64,000 nt of DNA from JANQIO01 sp043585095 (lineage in GTDB: Bacteria > Pseudomonadota > Gammaproteobacteria > Pseudomonadales > Halieaceae), in NCBI GenBank assembly GCA_043585095.1, contig CP121321.1, positions 3,410,001-3,474,000 of the forward strand, written 5' to 3'. The notes under the pieces were generated by a model. That model was given only the letters and a program-made list of their open reading frames with translations, ran no database searches and had not been told where the DNA came from. The translations under genes and the position numbers were made by a program. The stretch's first letter is position 1, and each line of letters begins with the position of its first letter. Shown one piece after another: positions 23,573-32,306 of the stretch.

Positions 23573-24613
23573 TCAGGGCGTTACGACGCGGTCACCTACC
23601 GAGAGGGGGCGATCACTTTTCAGCACAATGCCGTAACTCATCCTGTTAAAGGAACGGAATACCATAAGCAAGCCCGCGCGCGTATCGGGAATTTGCACCA
23701 TTTCGTTCGTTATGCGGTCCCGCACGACCTCACCACGCTGGTAAATTGCCAGCACATGGCCCTCTTCAATGCTGTTTCGGAGGCCCAGAGTGATGGCAAC
23801 GATGTCCAAAGCGCCGATCTGACTGACACCGGAATCAACGGCCAGCATGAAGCCTGATGCGTTGTTCATGGGTGAGCGGGGTTGGAAGTTGGCTGAGATT
23901 TCGCGTACCTCTGGAGGCAGCAACCTGTCATTAATCCGAATTTCTTCCGTGACACGTGTGACCTCGAACTCGGCTATACCATCCTCATAGACTTCTTCCA
24001 GTCTAGCGCTGCCGATGTCTGTCGCTTCCAGCCCCAGCACCTCATCGGTTTCAGGGTCCACAAAAAGCTGACCGCGACGGTAAACACCAAATCCCGTCTC
24101 GCCCTCCGGGAATGTGCCACGGGCATACAGTTCATCGCCCGCGCTACTCAGCAAGGCTCTTTTTGCCCCTGCAATCACATAGGGCGCGCCGTCCAGTAAC
24201 TCGGGCGGCACGATGCGGTGATCGCTAAGCCAGGGACCGATCTGCTCCAGAGAAATAGACGGTATCGCCCTGTCTAATGGCTCTATGCGCATCTGAGGTG
24301 TCAGTTTCACGGTGTTGGAAGCAGAGCCCCGACGCACCCGAAGGCGCGGTTGCCCGTCCACCCAGACCAGGTAAATCTGATCACCTGGGAAAATCAGGTG
24401 GGGGTTGTCCAGTTGAGCGTTAATCTCCCAGATCTCAGGCCAAAGCCAGGGATCTTCCAAGTACATACTGGCAATACCCCACAAGGTATCGCCTTCTTTG
24501 ACCAGATAAATTTCAGGCGCGGACTCCGCCAATCGCAGTTCGTCTGCATGAAGCGCCGACGTCGACACTAACGCTGCAATCAAATAGCCTGCTAGTAGTA
24601 GTTTTTTCATCAT
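23573..24613 (-). CDS. LysM-domain exported protein
   Basis: A 346-residue protein with a signal peptide (about residues 1–23, cut near LHA|D). One LysM domain follows at about residues 34–82 (YLVKEGDTLWGIASMYLEDPWLWPEIW through PHLIFPGDQIYLV), then a long region without a family I can name. LysM binds peptidoglycan, so the protein probably acts in the periplasm. In Pseudomonas an equivalent gene stands between dprA and def. The stop codon is followed by a CGCCCTGATAGGGCG hairpin, possibly a weak terminator. Confidence 0.88.
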   Translation of the reverse strand: MMKKLLLAGYLIAALVSTSALHADELRLAESAPEIYLVKEGDTLWGIASMYLEDPWLWPEIWEINAQLDNPHLIFPGDQIYLVWVDGQPRLRVRRGSASNTVKLTPQMRIEPLDRAIPSISLEQIGPWLSDHRIVPPELLDGAPYVIAGAKRALLSSAGDELYARGTFPEGETGFGVYRRGQLFVDPETDEVLGLEATDIGSARLEEVYEDGIAEFEVTRVTEEIRINDRLLPPEVREISANFQPRSPMNNASGFMLAVDSGVSQIGALDIVAITLGLRNSIEEGHVLAIYQRGEVVRDRITNEMVQIPDTRAGLLMVFRSFNRMSYGIVLKSDRPLSVGDRVVTP

Positions 24614-24664
24614 GTCCCGGCGTGGTCCCGTACTGTGTTTTCTATTCGCTATTATTGGCGCTAT

Positions 24665-24696
24665 CTATCACTGGCACTAACTATCACTGCTACTAT
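24665..24696. repeat. 16-bp tandem duplication upstream of the LysM gene
   Basis: CTATCACTGGCACTAA (24665–24680) is followed by CTATCACTGCTACTAT (24681–24696). The first nine bases are identical. It lies 52–83 bp upstream of the LysM start codon. Confidence 0.8.
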
Positions 24697-24706
24697 ACAG
24701 AGGTGC

Positions 24707-24754
24707 TTTCACCTGGGATTTCACCTGCGATTTCACCGACGCTTGCACCCGCCA
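24707..24754. repeat. Four 12-bp tandem units in the LysM–def spacer
   Basis: TTTCACCTGGGA, TTTCACCTGCGA, TTTCACCGACGC and TTGCACCCGCCA follow one another. Similarity decays from left to right, as expected from successive duplication followed by drift. It lies 10 bp from the 16-bp duplication but is unrelated in sequence. Confidence 0.82.
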
Positions 24755-24891
24755 TACCCTCCTTAAATCCTCCTTCACTGTGAGCCAGAAAGAGGCTTTT
24801 TGAATGTGCTCCGGACATGCGTGCGAACGAAGCCAGCAGGGCGAGGTCCAAGCAGCGACCACAGATGCTGCGGCACACCACTATCTCGCTG

Positions 24892-24897
24892 TATAAT
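24892..24897 (+). promoter_or_regulatory. Candidate −10 box for def–fmt–rsmB
   Basis: A perfect TATAAT stands 102 bp upstream of the def ATG. The −35 region at the right distance is poor, so this is only a candidate. Confidence 0.4.
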
Positions 24898-24999
24898 ATA
24901 AGTCAGTGTGCTAGCGCTCAAACATCTGTGCAAGTGCATTATCCGTAATTTAGACCACTGTCTATCACAGCTAACTGGGGCGACAACGTCGTAAAGCAC

Positions 25000-25506
25000 A
25001 TGGCTATTCTTAACATTCTCGAATTTCCGGATCCAAGGCTGCGCACCAAAGCCAAGCCGGTGACCGTGTTTGATAAGGCATTGTCCACGCTCATTGATGA
25101 CATGTTTGAAACTATGTACGAAGCACCGGGTATTGGCTTGGCAGCTACCCAGGTCGACGTGCACAAGCGGTTACTTGTTATAGACGTCTCGGAAGAACGC
25201 GACGAGCCACTGGTTTTTATCAACCCCGAAATAACCGTATTGGATGAGACACTGGACAATTATGACGAGGGCTGCCTTTCGGTTCCGGGGTTCTATGAAA
25301 CCGTTGAGCGCCCTCAGCATATAAGGGTAACCGCCCAGGATAGAACCGGGCAGGCATTTACCCTGGAACCGAGTGGACTGCTTGCCGTGTGCATACAGCA
25401 TGAAATCGATCACCTCGATGGCAAGCTGTTCGTCGATTACCTGTCTTCGCTGAAGCGTACCCGCATCCGCAAGAAGCTTGAAAAACAACACAGACTACGC
25501 GCCTGA
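25000..25506 (+). CDS. def: Peptide deformylase
   Basis: A 168-residue metalloenzyme that removes the formyl group from nascent N-terminal methionine. All three signature motifs are intact: GIGLAATQV (motif 1, about residues 45–53), EGCLSVPG (motif 2, with the metal-binding Cys) and QHEIDHLDG (motif 3, HExxDH). It starts the def–fmt–rsmB operon; its TGA shares one base with the fmt ATG (TGATG). Confidence 0.97.
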   Translation: MAILNILEFPDPRLRTKAKPVTVFDKALSTLIDDMFETMYEAPGIGLAATQVDVHKRLLVIDVSEERDEPLVFINPEITVLDETLDNYDEGCLSVPGFYETVERPQHIRVTAQDRTGQAFTLEPSGLLAVCIQHEIDHLDGKLFVDYLSSLKRTRIRKKLEKQHRLRA

Positions 25507-26450
25507 TGTCTCAGCCCCGCGTGGTGTTTGCGGGCACCCCCGACTTCGCTGCAACGCATCTGCAGGCCCTGCTTGATGCGGGGTTGGCCCCTGTTGCTGT
25601 CTATACCCAGCCCGATCGGCCTGCTGGCCGCGGCAAAAAACTAACGCCCAGCCCGGTCAAAGCACTGGCTCTAAATGCTGGGCTAGCGGTGGAGCAGCCG
25701 TCGAGTTTAAAAGACAGCGCTTCACAGGCGAGGCTGGCAGCTATTGAGGCAGACGTTATGGTAGTGGTTGCCTATGGGCTGATCCTGCCACAGGCAGTCT
25801 TGGACCTACCGCAGTTTGGCTGTATCAACGTACATGCTTCTCTCTTGCCGCGGTGGCGTGGGGCCGCACCAATACAGCGCGCGATTGAGGCAGGCGATGT
25901 GGAAAGCGGCGTGACGCTAATGCAGATGGATGCCGGACTCGATACCGGCGACATGCTCGCAACCGTTCACACGCCTATTTCCAGCCGCATGACCGGGGGC
26001 GAACTGCATGACCTTCTAGCCGATATCGGTCCACCGGCTTTGGTGGCGCTATTGCAGAATCTGCCTGCAAGCCTGAAACGAGCGATTCCTCAGGACGACA
26101 AAAAAGCATGCTACGCCGCAAAAATCGATAAAGCGGAAGCGGCGCTGGACTGGTCCAAAGAGGCAATACAACTGGATCGCCAAATACGAGCCTTCAATCC
26201 GTTCCCAACCAGCTGGACCACGCTGGATGGCCAGCGCCTCAAGATCTGGGCGGCTGAGCCACAGCCACCGTTAGGCGGCGCCCCTGGTGAAATCCTCAGT
26301 GCAGACGAGCGTGGTCTGCTGGTCGCCTGTGGTGTGGGAGCGCTGCGCATCACCCGACTGCAGTTAGCGGGCGGCAAAGCATTGGACGTCAACGAGGTTC
26401 TCAAAGCACGCCGCGACACGCTGGCGCCTGGCAAGGTCTTCGGCCATTAA
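25506..26450 (+). CDS. fmt: Methionyl-tRNA formyltransferase
   Basis: A 314-residue enzyme that formylates initiator Met-tRNA using 10-formyl-THF. It has the Rossmann start VVFAGTPDFAATHLQALL, the catalytic region INVHASLLPRWRGAAPIQRAI and the HxSLLP signature. The C-terminal OB-fold ends ARRDTLAPGKVFGH, as is normal for the family. It is coupled to def by one-base overlap. The downstream rsmB frame opens inside its last 80 bases, in another frame. Confidence 0.97.
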   Translation: MSQPRVVFAGTPDFAATHLQALLDAGLAPVAVYTQPDRPAGRGKKLTPSPVKALALNAGLAVEQPSSLKDSASQARLAAIEADVMVVVAYGLILPQAVLDLPQFGCINVHASLLPRWRGAAPIQRAIEAGDVESGVTLMQMDAGLDTGDMLATVHTPISSRMTGGELHDLLADIGPPALVALLQNLPASLKRAIPQDDKKACYAAKIDKAEAALDWSKEAIQLDRQIRAFNPFPTSWTTLDGQRLKIWAAEPQPPLGGAPGEILSADERGLLVACGVGALRITRLQLAGGKALDVNEVLKARRDTLAPGKVFGH

Positions 26451-27747
26451 GCGGCGCATTGACAGTCGCGCCGCTGCCGCCAGAGCGCTAGCCAGGGTCA
26501 CCGGAGACGGCGAGGCACTGGATGGGCCGCTCGCCGACGCGCTTGGCGCAGTTAGCGAACAGGACCGGGCACTGGTGCAGCAGCTCTGCTATGGCAGCCT
26601 GCGTGAATACCCACGACTGATCGCTTTGTTGGGCAAATTGCTGAAGTCGCCGCTTAAAAGGAAAGATCAAGATCTTCAAGCCTTACTAGTAGTTGGCTTG
26701 CATCAACTACTGGACATGCGCACGCCGGATCACGCCGCGATCTCCGCAACGGTCGACGGCTGCCGTGGTCTCGGTAAGCCATGGGCAACACGCCTGGTCA
26801 ACGGCGTATTACGCAACGCCGCACGCCAGCGCGACAGCCTTGAGTCTGACCTGAGCGAGCCAGAGCGGCTGCGACACCCCCAGTGGCTGTTGGCCGCGAT
26901 TCAGGAAGCCTGGCCAGAGCACTGGCAACAAATCGTCGAAGCAAACAATGCACAGGCGCCCATGTGTTTGCGCGTAAACACGCTTCGGCAATCCAGAGAC
27001 GATTATCTCGCGCGGCTGGATAACGACGGATTAAGCGCCGAAGCTTGCGCGCTGGCCAGCGATGGCATCCGACTCAACGAGGCCGTTGACGTTACCCTGT
27101 TGCCAGAATTTCGCGAGGGCAGCGTTAGCGTTCAGGACGAAGCCGCACAGTTAGCCGCAGACCTCTTCACGCTGGAAACAGGCGGTCGTGTGCTTGACGC
27201 CTGCGCGGCTCCCGGCGGCAAAAGCTGTCATCTGTTGGAACGGTACCCTGAAATTGCCGAGCTGGTCGCCATGGACCACGCCGAAGAGCGACTGCTGCCG
27301 CTGCGCCAGAATCTAGAGCGCCTCCAGTTAACGGCAACGGTACTGTGCGCGGATGCCCGAGAGATAAGCGACACTCTCGGTGAGTTTGATGCCATTTTAG
27401 TCGACGCTCCCTGCTCTGGCAGCGGCGTTATCCGACGGCACCCCGATATAAAAGTGCTCAGACGAGCCTCTGACATAGCTGGTTATGCGGCATTGCAGCT
27501 GGAGATCCTCAATGGGCTTTGGCCACGACTGCGGGATGGCGGCACGCTGGTGTATGTCACCTGCTCGATATTGCCGGAAGAAAACGCGCTGTGCGTGGCC
27601 ACGTTTTTAGAGCAACATGGCAATGCGGCAGCAGATGATTTGAGCAGCCTGGGCTGGGGTGAGCCGGCGGGTGTGGGCAGACAGTTACTGCCTGTTGTAG
27701 ACGGACACGATGGTTTATTCTTCGCCCGCATACAGAAGCGCGCTTGA
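26446..27747 (+). CDS. rsmB: 16S rRNA (cytosine-967-C5)-methyltransferase RsmB, apparent ATT start
   Basis: The protein reads about 433 residues from ATT at 26446, close to the E. coli length. The N-terminal NusB-like domain begins IKRRIDSRAAARALARV, as in relatives. The SAM-binding motif is DACAAPGGKSCHL, and the two cysteines of m5C methyltransferases are in DAPCSGSG and VTCSILPEEN. Between the upstream in-frame stop at 26365 and GTG 26575 there is no ATG, GTG or TTG, and starting at 26575 would remove about 43 conserved residues. ATT 26446 has AAGG nine bases upstream and overlaps the fmt stop (ATTAA). CTG 26428 and ATT 26458 are weaker choices. Confidence 0.88.
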   Translation: MKRRIDSRAAAARALARVTGDGEALDGPLADALGAVSEQDRALVQQLCYGSLREYPRLIALLGKLLKSPLKRKDQDLQALLVVGLHQLLDMRTPDHAAISATVDGCRGLGKPWATRLVNGVLRNAARQRDSLESDLSEPERLRHPQWLLAAIQEAWPEHWQQIVEANNAQAPMCLRVNTLRQSRDDYLARLDNDGLSAEACALASDGIRLNEAVDVTLLPEFREGSVSVQDEAAQLAADLFTLETGGRVLDACAAPGGKSCHLLERYPEIAELVAMDHAEERLLPLRQNLERLQLTATVLCADAREISDTLGEFDAILVDAPCSGSGVIRRHPDIKVLRRASDIAGYAALQLEILNGLWPRLRDGGTLVYVTCSILPEENALCVATFLEQHGNAAADDLSSLGWGEPAGVGRQLLPVVDGHDGLFFARIQKRA

Positions 27748-27838
27748 ACCGGCGCTGTAAATAATACCCTCCCCTTACAATCCCACCTGCTTTTCATTAT
27801 TGTTGCGCAAAGCAGCGGGGGCGAGCGCCGCGTAATCT

Positions 27839-29212
27839 ATGAAAATCATTATTCTCGGTGCGGGTCAGGTTGGCGGAACGCTGGCTGAACACCTCGCAAT
27901 CGAGCAAAACGATGTCACGGTAGTTGACACCAGTGTAGATAAGCTGCGCGCGCTGCAGGATCGGCTCGATTTGCGTACGGTCAACGGCCACGCCTCACAC
28001 CCCAAAGTGCTCTATCGTGCGGGTGCAGAAGACGCCGATATGTTGATCGCTGTTACCAATAGCGATGAAATCAACATGATGGCCTGCCAGGTTGCCCACA
28101 GCCTGTACCGTACACCCACCAAGATCTCTCGAGTCCGGTCGCCCAGCTATCTGGCGCACAGTGAGCTTTTTGGTGAAGACCACGTCCCCGTCGATGTACT
28201 CATCAGCCCCGAGGCGCTTGTTACCAATAGCATGCGCGAACTGATCGCCAATCCAGGTGCACTGCAGGTGCTGGACTTCGCAGATGGTCTTGTACAACTG
28301 GTTGCAGTACGCGCTTTCTACGGGGGGCCCCTGGTCGGCCAGCAGCTGCGTGAGATTCGCAAGCACATGCCGAAGGTCGATACACGGGTCGCCGCGATCT
28401 TCAGGCGCGATAGGCCAATGATTCCCGAGGGGGACACGGTCGTCGAGGCGGACGATGAAGTGTTCTTCATCGCCGCCAAAGAGAACATACGCGCGGTCAT
28501 GTCTGAACTGCGTCGTCTGGACAAGCCTTACAAGCGGATCATGATTGCCGGTGGCGGCAATATCGGCTCTCGATTGGCCGAGGCGATAGAAGGCGATTAT
28601 CAGGTCAAGTTGATTGAGCGTAGCTACAGCCGCTGCCGCGCGCTTTCAGAACGCCTTAAGAATACTATCGTGCTTAATGGCAATGCCTCCAACACGGAGC
28701 TGCTAGGGTCGGAGAACATCGAAGGCACCGACGTATTTTGCGCGCTAACCGACAACGATGAAGTCAACATCATGACTGCGATGCTGGCCAAGCGCATGGG
28801 CGCGCGCAAAGTCATCACCTTGATTACCAACCCAGCTTATATCGACCTGCTGCAGGGTGACGAGATCGATATCGCACTGTCACCTCAGCAAATCACTATA
28901 GGCAGCCTGCTCACCCATGTTCGTCGAGGCGATATTTACAACGTTCACTCCCTGCGACGTGGTGCAGCAGAGGCCATCGAAATGATCGCCCACGGCGACG
29001 CTCGTTCTTCGAGGGTAGTGGGCCGCCGTCTGGACGAAGTCGACTTGCCCGATGGTGTAACCATTGGCGCAATCGTCCGCGGCAAGGAAGTCCTTATTGC
29101 ACACCGCCATATCCTGGTAGAGACCGACGATCACGTCATCCTGTTTCTGGTTGATAAAAACCAGGTCGGAGCCGTGGAGCGACTCTTCCAGGTTGGCCTG
29201 CAGTTTTTCTAG
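27839..29212 (+). CDS. trkA: Trk potassium uptake regulator TrkA
   Basis: A 457-residue peripheral membrane protein with two tandem RCK units. Each has a Rossmann nucleotide loop (GAGQVGGTLAEHL at residue 6, AGGGNIGSRLAEAI near 237) and a smaller RCK-C domain. It binds NAD(H)/ATP and gates the TrkH channel encoded directly downstream, 6 bp away. Length and layout match E. coli TrkA. It follows rsmB after 91 bp and may have its own promoter. Confidence 0.97.
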   Translation: MKIIILGAGQVGGTLAEHLAIEQNDVTVVDTSVDKLRALQDRLDLRTVNGHASHPKVLYRAGAEDADMLIAVTNSDEINMMACQVAHSLYRTPTKISRVRSPSYLAHSELFGEDHVPVDVLISPEALVTNSMRELIANPGALQVLDFADGLVQLVAVRAFYGGPLVGQQLREIRKHMPKVDTRVAAIFRRDRPMIPEGDTVVEADDEVFFIAAKENIRAVMSELRRLDKPYKRIMIAGGGNIGSRLAEAIEGDYQVKLIERSYSRCRALSERLKNTIVLNGNASNTELLGSENIEGTDVFCALTDNDEVNIMTAMLAKRMGARKVITLITNPAYIDLLQGDEIDIALSPQQITIGSLLTHVRRGDIYNVHSLRRGAAEAIEMIAHGDARSSRVVGRRLDEVDLPDGVTIGAIVRGKEVLIAHRHILVETDDHVILFLVDKNQVGAVERLFQVGLQFF

Positions 29213-29218
29213 GCTAGC

Positions 29219-30667
29219 GTGCACCTTCCTATTTCACTGCGTATCCTCGGCGTCCTGCTGATGCTGTTCAGCCTGACGCTGTTGCTGCCACTGGTTATGG
29301 CGCTGGTCTACGGGGACTCGACCACCACTGGTTTTTTGAGCGCACTGGCCATCACGTTCCTGAGCGGCTTAATACTTTGGCTGCCTACTCGCAACACGCG
29401 ACAGGAACTGCGCACGCGGGATGGCTTTCTCATAACCACACTGTTCTGGACTGTACTGGGCTTGTTTGGCTCACTGCCTTTTGCGCTACACCAGGGTATT
29501 GACCTCAACACCACCGATGCAATTTTTGAATCAATCTCCGGCCTCACCACAACAGGCGCAACAGTCATAACCGGCCTTGATGAGCTGCCTCGTTCCCTGC
29601 TGTTTTACCGTCAGCAGCTTCAGTGGTTAGGCGGTATCGGCATTATCGTGGTTGCGGTGGCGATTCTGCCAATGCTGGGTGTTGGCGGCATGCAGCTTTA
29701 TCAGGCCGAGACCCCGGGACCATCAAAGGACGCCAAGCTGACGCCGCGAATTACGGAGACGGCCAAGGCGCTGTTTGCCGTGTACGTATTGCTTACCGTC
29801 AGCTGCAGCCTTGCCTATTGGGCAGCGGGCATGAACGGCTTTGACGCCATTTGCCATGCGTTTAGCACCGTAGCTATCGGCGGATTCTCCACCCACGATG
29901 CCAGCATTGGCTTTTACGACAGTGTGCCGATCATGCTGGTGGGCTGCCTGTTTATGTATATCGCCGCGATCAACTTTGGCTTGCACTTTACCGCCTGGCG
30001 TCGCCGCAGTGCCAAGCCCTATTTAGGGGACTCCGAGACCATTTTCTTCAGCGGCGTCCTCAGCATCTGCGTACTAATTACCTGCGCTGTGCTGCTATAC
30101 ACTCGGGCATACTCGCCCGCTGACGGCATCGCACACGGGTTGTTTCAGGCCATCTCCATTACTACTACGACTGGCTTTGTTACCTCCGATTTTGCTCAGT
30201 GGCCCAGCTTCCTGCCGCTGATGTTACTGGTATTTGCCGTGATGGGTGGTTGCGGCGGATCAACAGGCGGCGGCATCAAGGCAATGCGCCTGATGTTAAT
30301 CAGTAAACAGGGCATACGTGAACTCAAGCAACTTGTTCACCCGCAGGCGGTCATACCCTTGAAAGTTGGTAACCGACGAGTGGAAGCCAAGGTCGTCAGT
30401 GCTGTATGGAGTTTTTTAGCCGTCTATTTAATGTGCTTTGTCATGCTGATGATTGCGCTGGTCGCGACCGGCCTGGACTTTGAAACGGCATTCTCAGCCG
30501 TGGCAGCTTCTCTAAATAATCTGGGCCCGGGGCTGGGCGCAGTAACCTACCATTACGGCGATATTAACGACGCTGCAAAATGGCTACTATGTGTGGCAAT
30601 GTTGCTGGGCCGGCTTGAAGTGTTCACGGTATTGGTGCTGTTTACCCCTGCATTCTGGCGCCCCTGA
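29219..30667 (+). CDS. trkH: Trk potassium channel subunit TrkH
   Basis: A 482-residue membrane protein with four M1–P–M2 repeats. Selectivity-filter-like segments are visible (TTTGATVITGL, VAIGGFSTHD, TTTGFVTSDF, LNNLGPGLGAVTYHYG). It takes up K+ together with TrkA. The start is GTG at 29219; the ribosome site before it is weak, which fits translational coupling to trkA. Confidence 0.96.
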   Translation: MHLPISLRILGVLLMLFSLTLLLPLVMALVYGDSTTTGFLSALAITFLSGLILWLPTRNTRQELRTRDGFLITTLFWTVLGLFGSLPFALHQGIDLNTTDAIFESISGLTTTGATVITGLDELPRSLLFYRQQLQWLGGIGIIVVAVAILPMLGVGGMQLYQAETPGPSKDAKLTPRITETAKALFAVYVLLTVSCSLAYWAAGMNGFDAICHAFSTVAIGGFSTHDASIGFYDSVPIMLVGCLFMYIAAINFGLHFTAWRRRSAKPYLGDSETIFFSGVLSICVLITCAVLLYTRAYSPADGIAHGLFQAISITTTTGFVTSDFAQWPSFLPLMLLVFAVMGGCGGSTGGGIKAMRLMLISKQGIRELKQLVHPQAVIPLKVGNRRVEAKVVSAVWSFLAVYLMCFVMLMIALVATGLDFETAFSAVAASLNNLGPGLGAVTYHYGDINDAAKWLLCVAMLLGRLEVFTVLVLFTPAFWRP

Positions 30668-30699
30668 AAAACGACTAGACCATTGGAGCGGTGATCTCT

Positions 30700-31377
30700 A
30701 TGCGAAATGTTGCCTTAGTACTACTCGCGGCCCTCTCGTTCACAGCCTGTGCTGACGAGGAGGCTGCCTTTATCGCCGTTAGCGCAAACGGCTATGTCGA
30801 GGCGGTGCCAGATATCCTGACCCTGGATGTATTGGTTAGCCAAACCGGTCAAGACGTGGCGGCTTTGCAAAAGCAAGTCGAAAAAACAACGCGACGTGTA
30901 GTGCGCGCTGCCTGGGATGCAGACGTCAAGAAAGACGACCTCGACAGCTCACGGATCAGCGTGCAGCCGCGCTACAACTGGGAAGACGGCAAACGTGTTT
31001 TTCAGGGTCAGCAGGTACGCAGAAGCATCAGTATTATTTTACGGGAGCCCGCCAATTACGGCGCGCTGCTGGCGGCACTGTCGGCGCTGGATATTGAGCA
31101 GATCAGCCCACCCAGGCCGGGCCACAGTGACCTCGACGAATTAAGGCTTGCGGCGATGGATAAGGCGCTCACTCAAGGGCGGATTAAAGCAGAGCGCATT
31201 GCCGACACAATGGATGTGGATCTGGGGGATGTGATTCGAGTTGAAGAACTCGGTAGCAGCGGCATCGCAGCGCCTCGCATGATGATGGCAGACGCCGTGT
31301 CTGAAAGTGCACCCAAAATCGAATTTGGTAAGCGCCGGATCAGCGCTAGCGTTGCATTGCGCTTTGCCATTGACTGA
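30700..31377 (+). CDS. SIMPL-domain (DUF541) exported protein
   Basis: A 225-residue protein from the ATG at 30700 (GGAG eleven bases upstream; a GTG at 30691 sits too close to that site). A signal peptide covers about residues 1–18. The sequence SFTAC could be a poor lipobox, so a lipoprotein is possible. The rest is a SIMPL domain: VSANGYVEAVPDILTLDVLVSQTG, an RxSISIILREP strand pair and a C-terminal ISASVALRFAID strand. Family members are periplasmic or outer-membrane proteins of poorly defined function, linked to stress tolerance. It lies 32 bp after trkH. Confidence 0.85.
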   Translation: MRNVALVLLAALSFTACADEEAAFIAVSANGYVEAVPDILTLDVLVSQTGQDVAALQKQVEKTTRRVVRAAWDADVKKDDLDSSRISVQPRYNWEDGKRVFQGQQVRRSISIILREPANYGALLAALSALDIEQISPPRPGHSDLDELRLAAMDKALTQGRIKAERIADTMDVDLGDVIRVEELGSSGIAAPRMMMADAVSESAPKIEFGKRRISASVALRFAID

Positions 31378-31383
31378 CTATGC

Positions 31384-32193
31384 CTACGACGATGACCTTG
31401 CGCGGGACTTTTTTATCAGGTCGTAAGCAACCTGAATGTCCTGGGCTTTTTCCGTTGCCATCTTCATCATTTCTTCAGGCAAACCCTGCGAAGCAAGCTT
31501 GTCAGGGTGGTGCTGACTCATCTGTCGACGATAGGCTTGCTTGAGATCCCGGTCACTGCAGTCGGCGGTGACACCTAACATTCTATATGCCGCAGCCAGC
31601 GTATCGGTGCTCGACCCCGAGTCCGCATAGCCCGACTGCTGCTGACGATGAAATTGTGCTTGCGCCTCGGCGCGCAGCAAAAGCTGCTCAAATGCCGCCG
31701 CCTGAATACCGAGTAAGCCTGCGACCTCTTGCAGCACCCGTCGTTCTGCTGAGTGGAGTTCGCCATCTGCGTAGGCCATGCTCAACAGTGCGCTTATCAA
31801 CGTTTGTGCGATTTGTTGGGGACCAGCACAATCTCGCTTGAAGCGCGCTACGGCCGTGGGCATATCGAAACCATCTGCGGCCCCCGCTTTGAAGAAATCA
31901 ATCGCCTGGGTGCGTCGTTCGCCGACTATACCAAGCTCCCGCATTAAGGCTTCTGCCTGAGCGACCTCGGCTTCACTCACTCGACCATCGGACTTGGCCA
32001 GATAGCCCAGCAGCTGAAAGCTCACCTCAAAGAACGTATCTCGGGCTTGCCGCAGTCGCTGGGGCGACACAGCACCAAACTGTCGGGTCAGGCCGGTATC
32101 GAACATATGTCCGGCAACAACACCCATCAGGAGTCCCAGCGGTCCCGCGACCAGATAGCCCAGCACCGCACCGATCAGCTTGCCAAAAACCAC
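31384..32193 (-). CDS. djlA: Co-chaperone DjlA
   Basis: A 269-residue type III J-domain protein. The N-terminal membrane segment (VFGKLIGAVLGYLVAGPLGLLMGVVAG) is glycine-rich as in DjlA and followed by a TerB-like helical domain (about residues 45–170). A C-terminal J domain has HHPDKL, with HPD intact, near residue 240. It stimulates DnaK at the inner membrane. The start is GTG at 32193, with GGGGTGAAG before it. It is convergent with the SIMPL gene (6 bp between stops) and divergent from glyQ. Confidence 0.93.
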   Translation of the reverse strand: MVFGKLIGAVLGYLVAGPLGLLMGVVAGHMFDTGLTRQFGAVSPQRLRQARDTFFEVSFQLLGYLAKSDGRVSEAEVAQAEALMRELGIVGERRTQAIDFFKAGAADGFDMPTAVARFKRDCAGPQQIAQTLISALLSMAYADGELHSAERRVLQEVAGLLGIQAAAFEQLLLRAEAQAQFHRQQQSGYADSGSSTDTLAAAYRMLGVTADCSDRDLKQAYRRQMSQHHPDKLASQGLPEEMMKMATEKAQDIQVAYDLIKKSRARSSS

Positions 32194-32271
32194 GTCTTCA
32201 CCCCGCTAAAATTTAAACCAGGAGCACATCGAGGGCACCCGCGGCGCGTATTATGCCGACTGAGGACTATG

Positions 32272-32277
32272 TATAAT
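32272..32277 (+). promoter_or_regulatory. −10 box of the glyQ–glyS promoter
   Basis: A perfect TATAAT lies 30 bp upstream of the glyQ GTG in the 113-bp divergent spacer with djlA. The −35 region (TTATGC/TATTAT around 32249) is weak. Confidence 0.5.
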
Positions 32278-32306
32278 AGGCCGCTTTTTTAGGGACATGC
32301 TCCGCT

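Larger units (their letters stand above)
24614..24999. other. 386-bp divergent spacer between the LysM gene and def
   Basis: The spacer has no convincing gene; a 61-residue minus-strand frame across it is repeat-driven. It contains two unrelated tandem arrays, 16 bp ×2 at 24665–24696 and 12 bp ×4 at 24707–24754, and a TATAAT −10 candidate for def at 24892–24897. Confidence 0.7.

Noticed and set aside
24665..24754. Possible CRISPR-like array
   Set aside because: Units are contiguous without unique spacers, are 12 or 16 bp long and decay progressively; no cas genes are present.
24677..24862. A 61-codon minus-strand frame upstream of the LysM gene
   Set aside because: Its C-terminal SVKSQVKSQVK is only the translation of the 12-bp array; no start signal or family.
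29212..29222. Possible frameshift joining trkA and trkH
   Set aside because: Both proteins are full length, with normal ends and a 6-bp gap; the GTG start of trkH explains the lack of an ATG.
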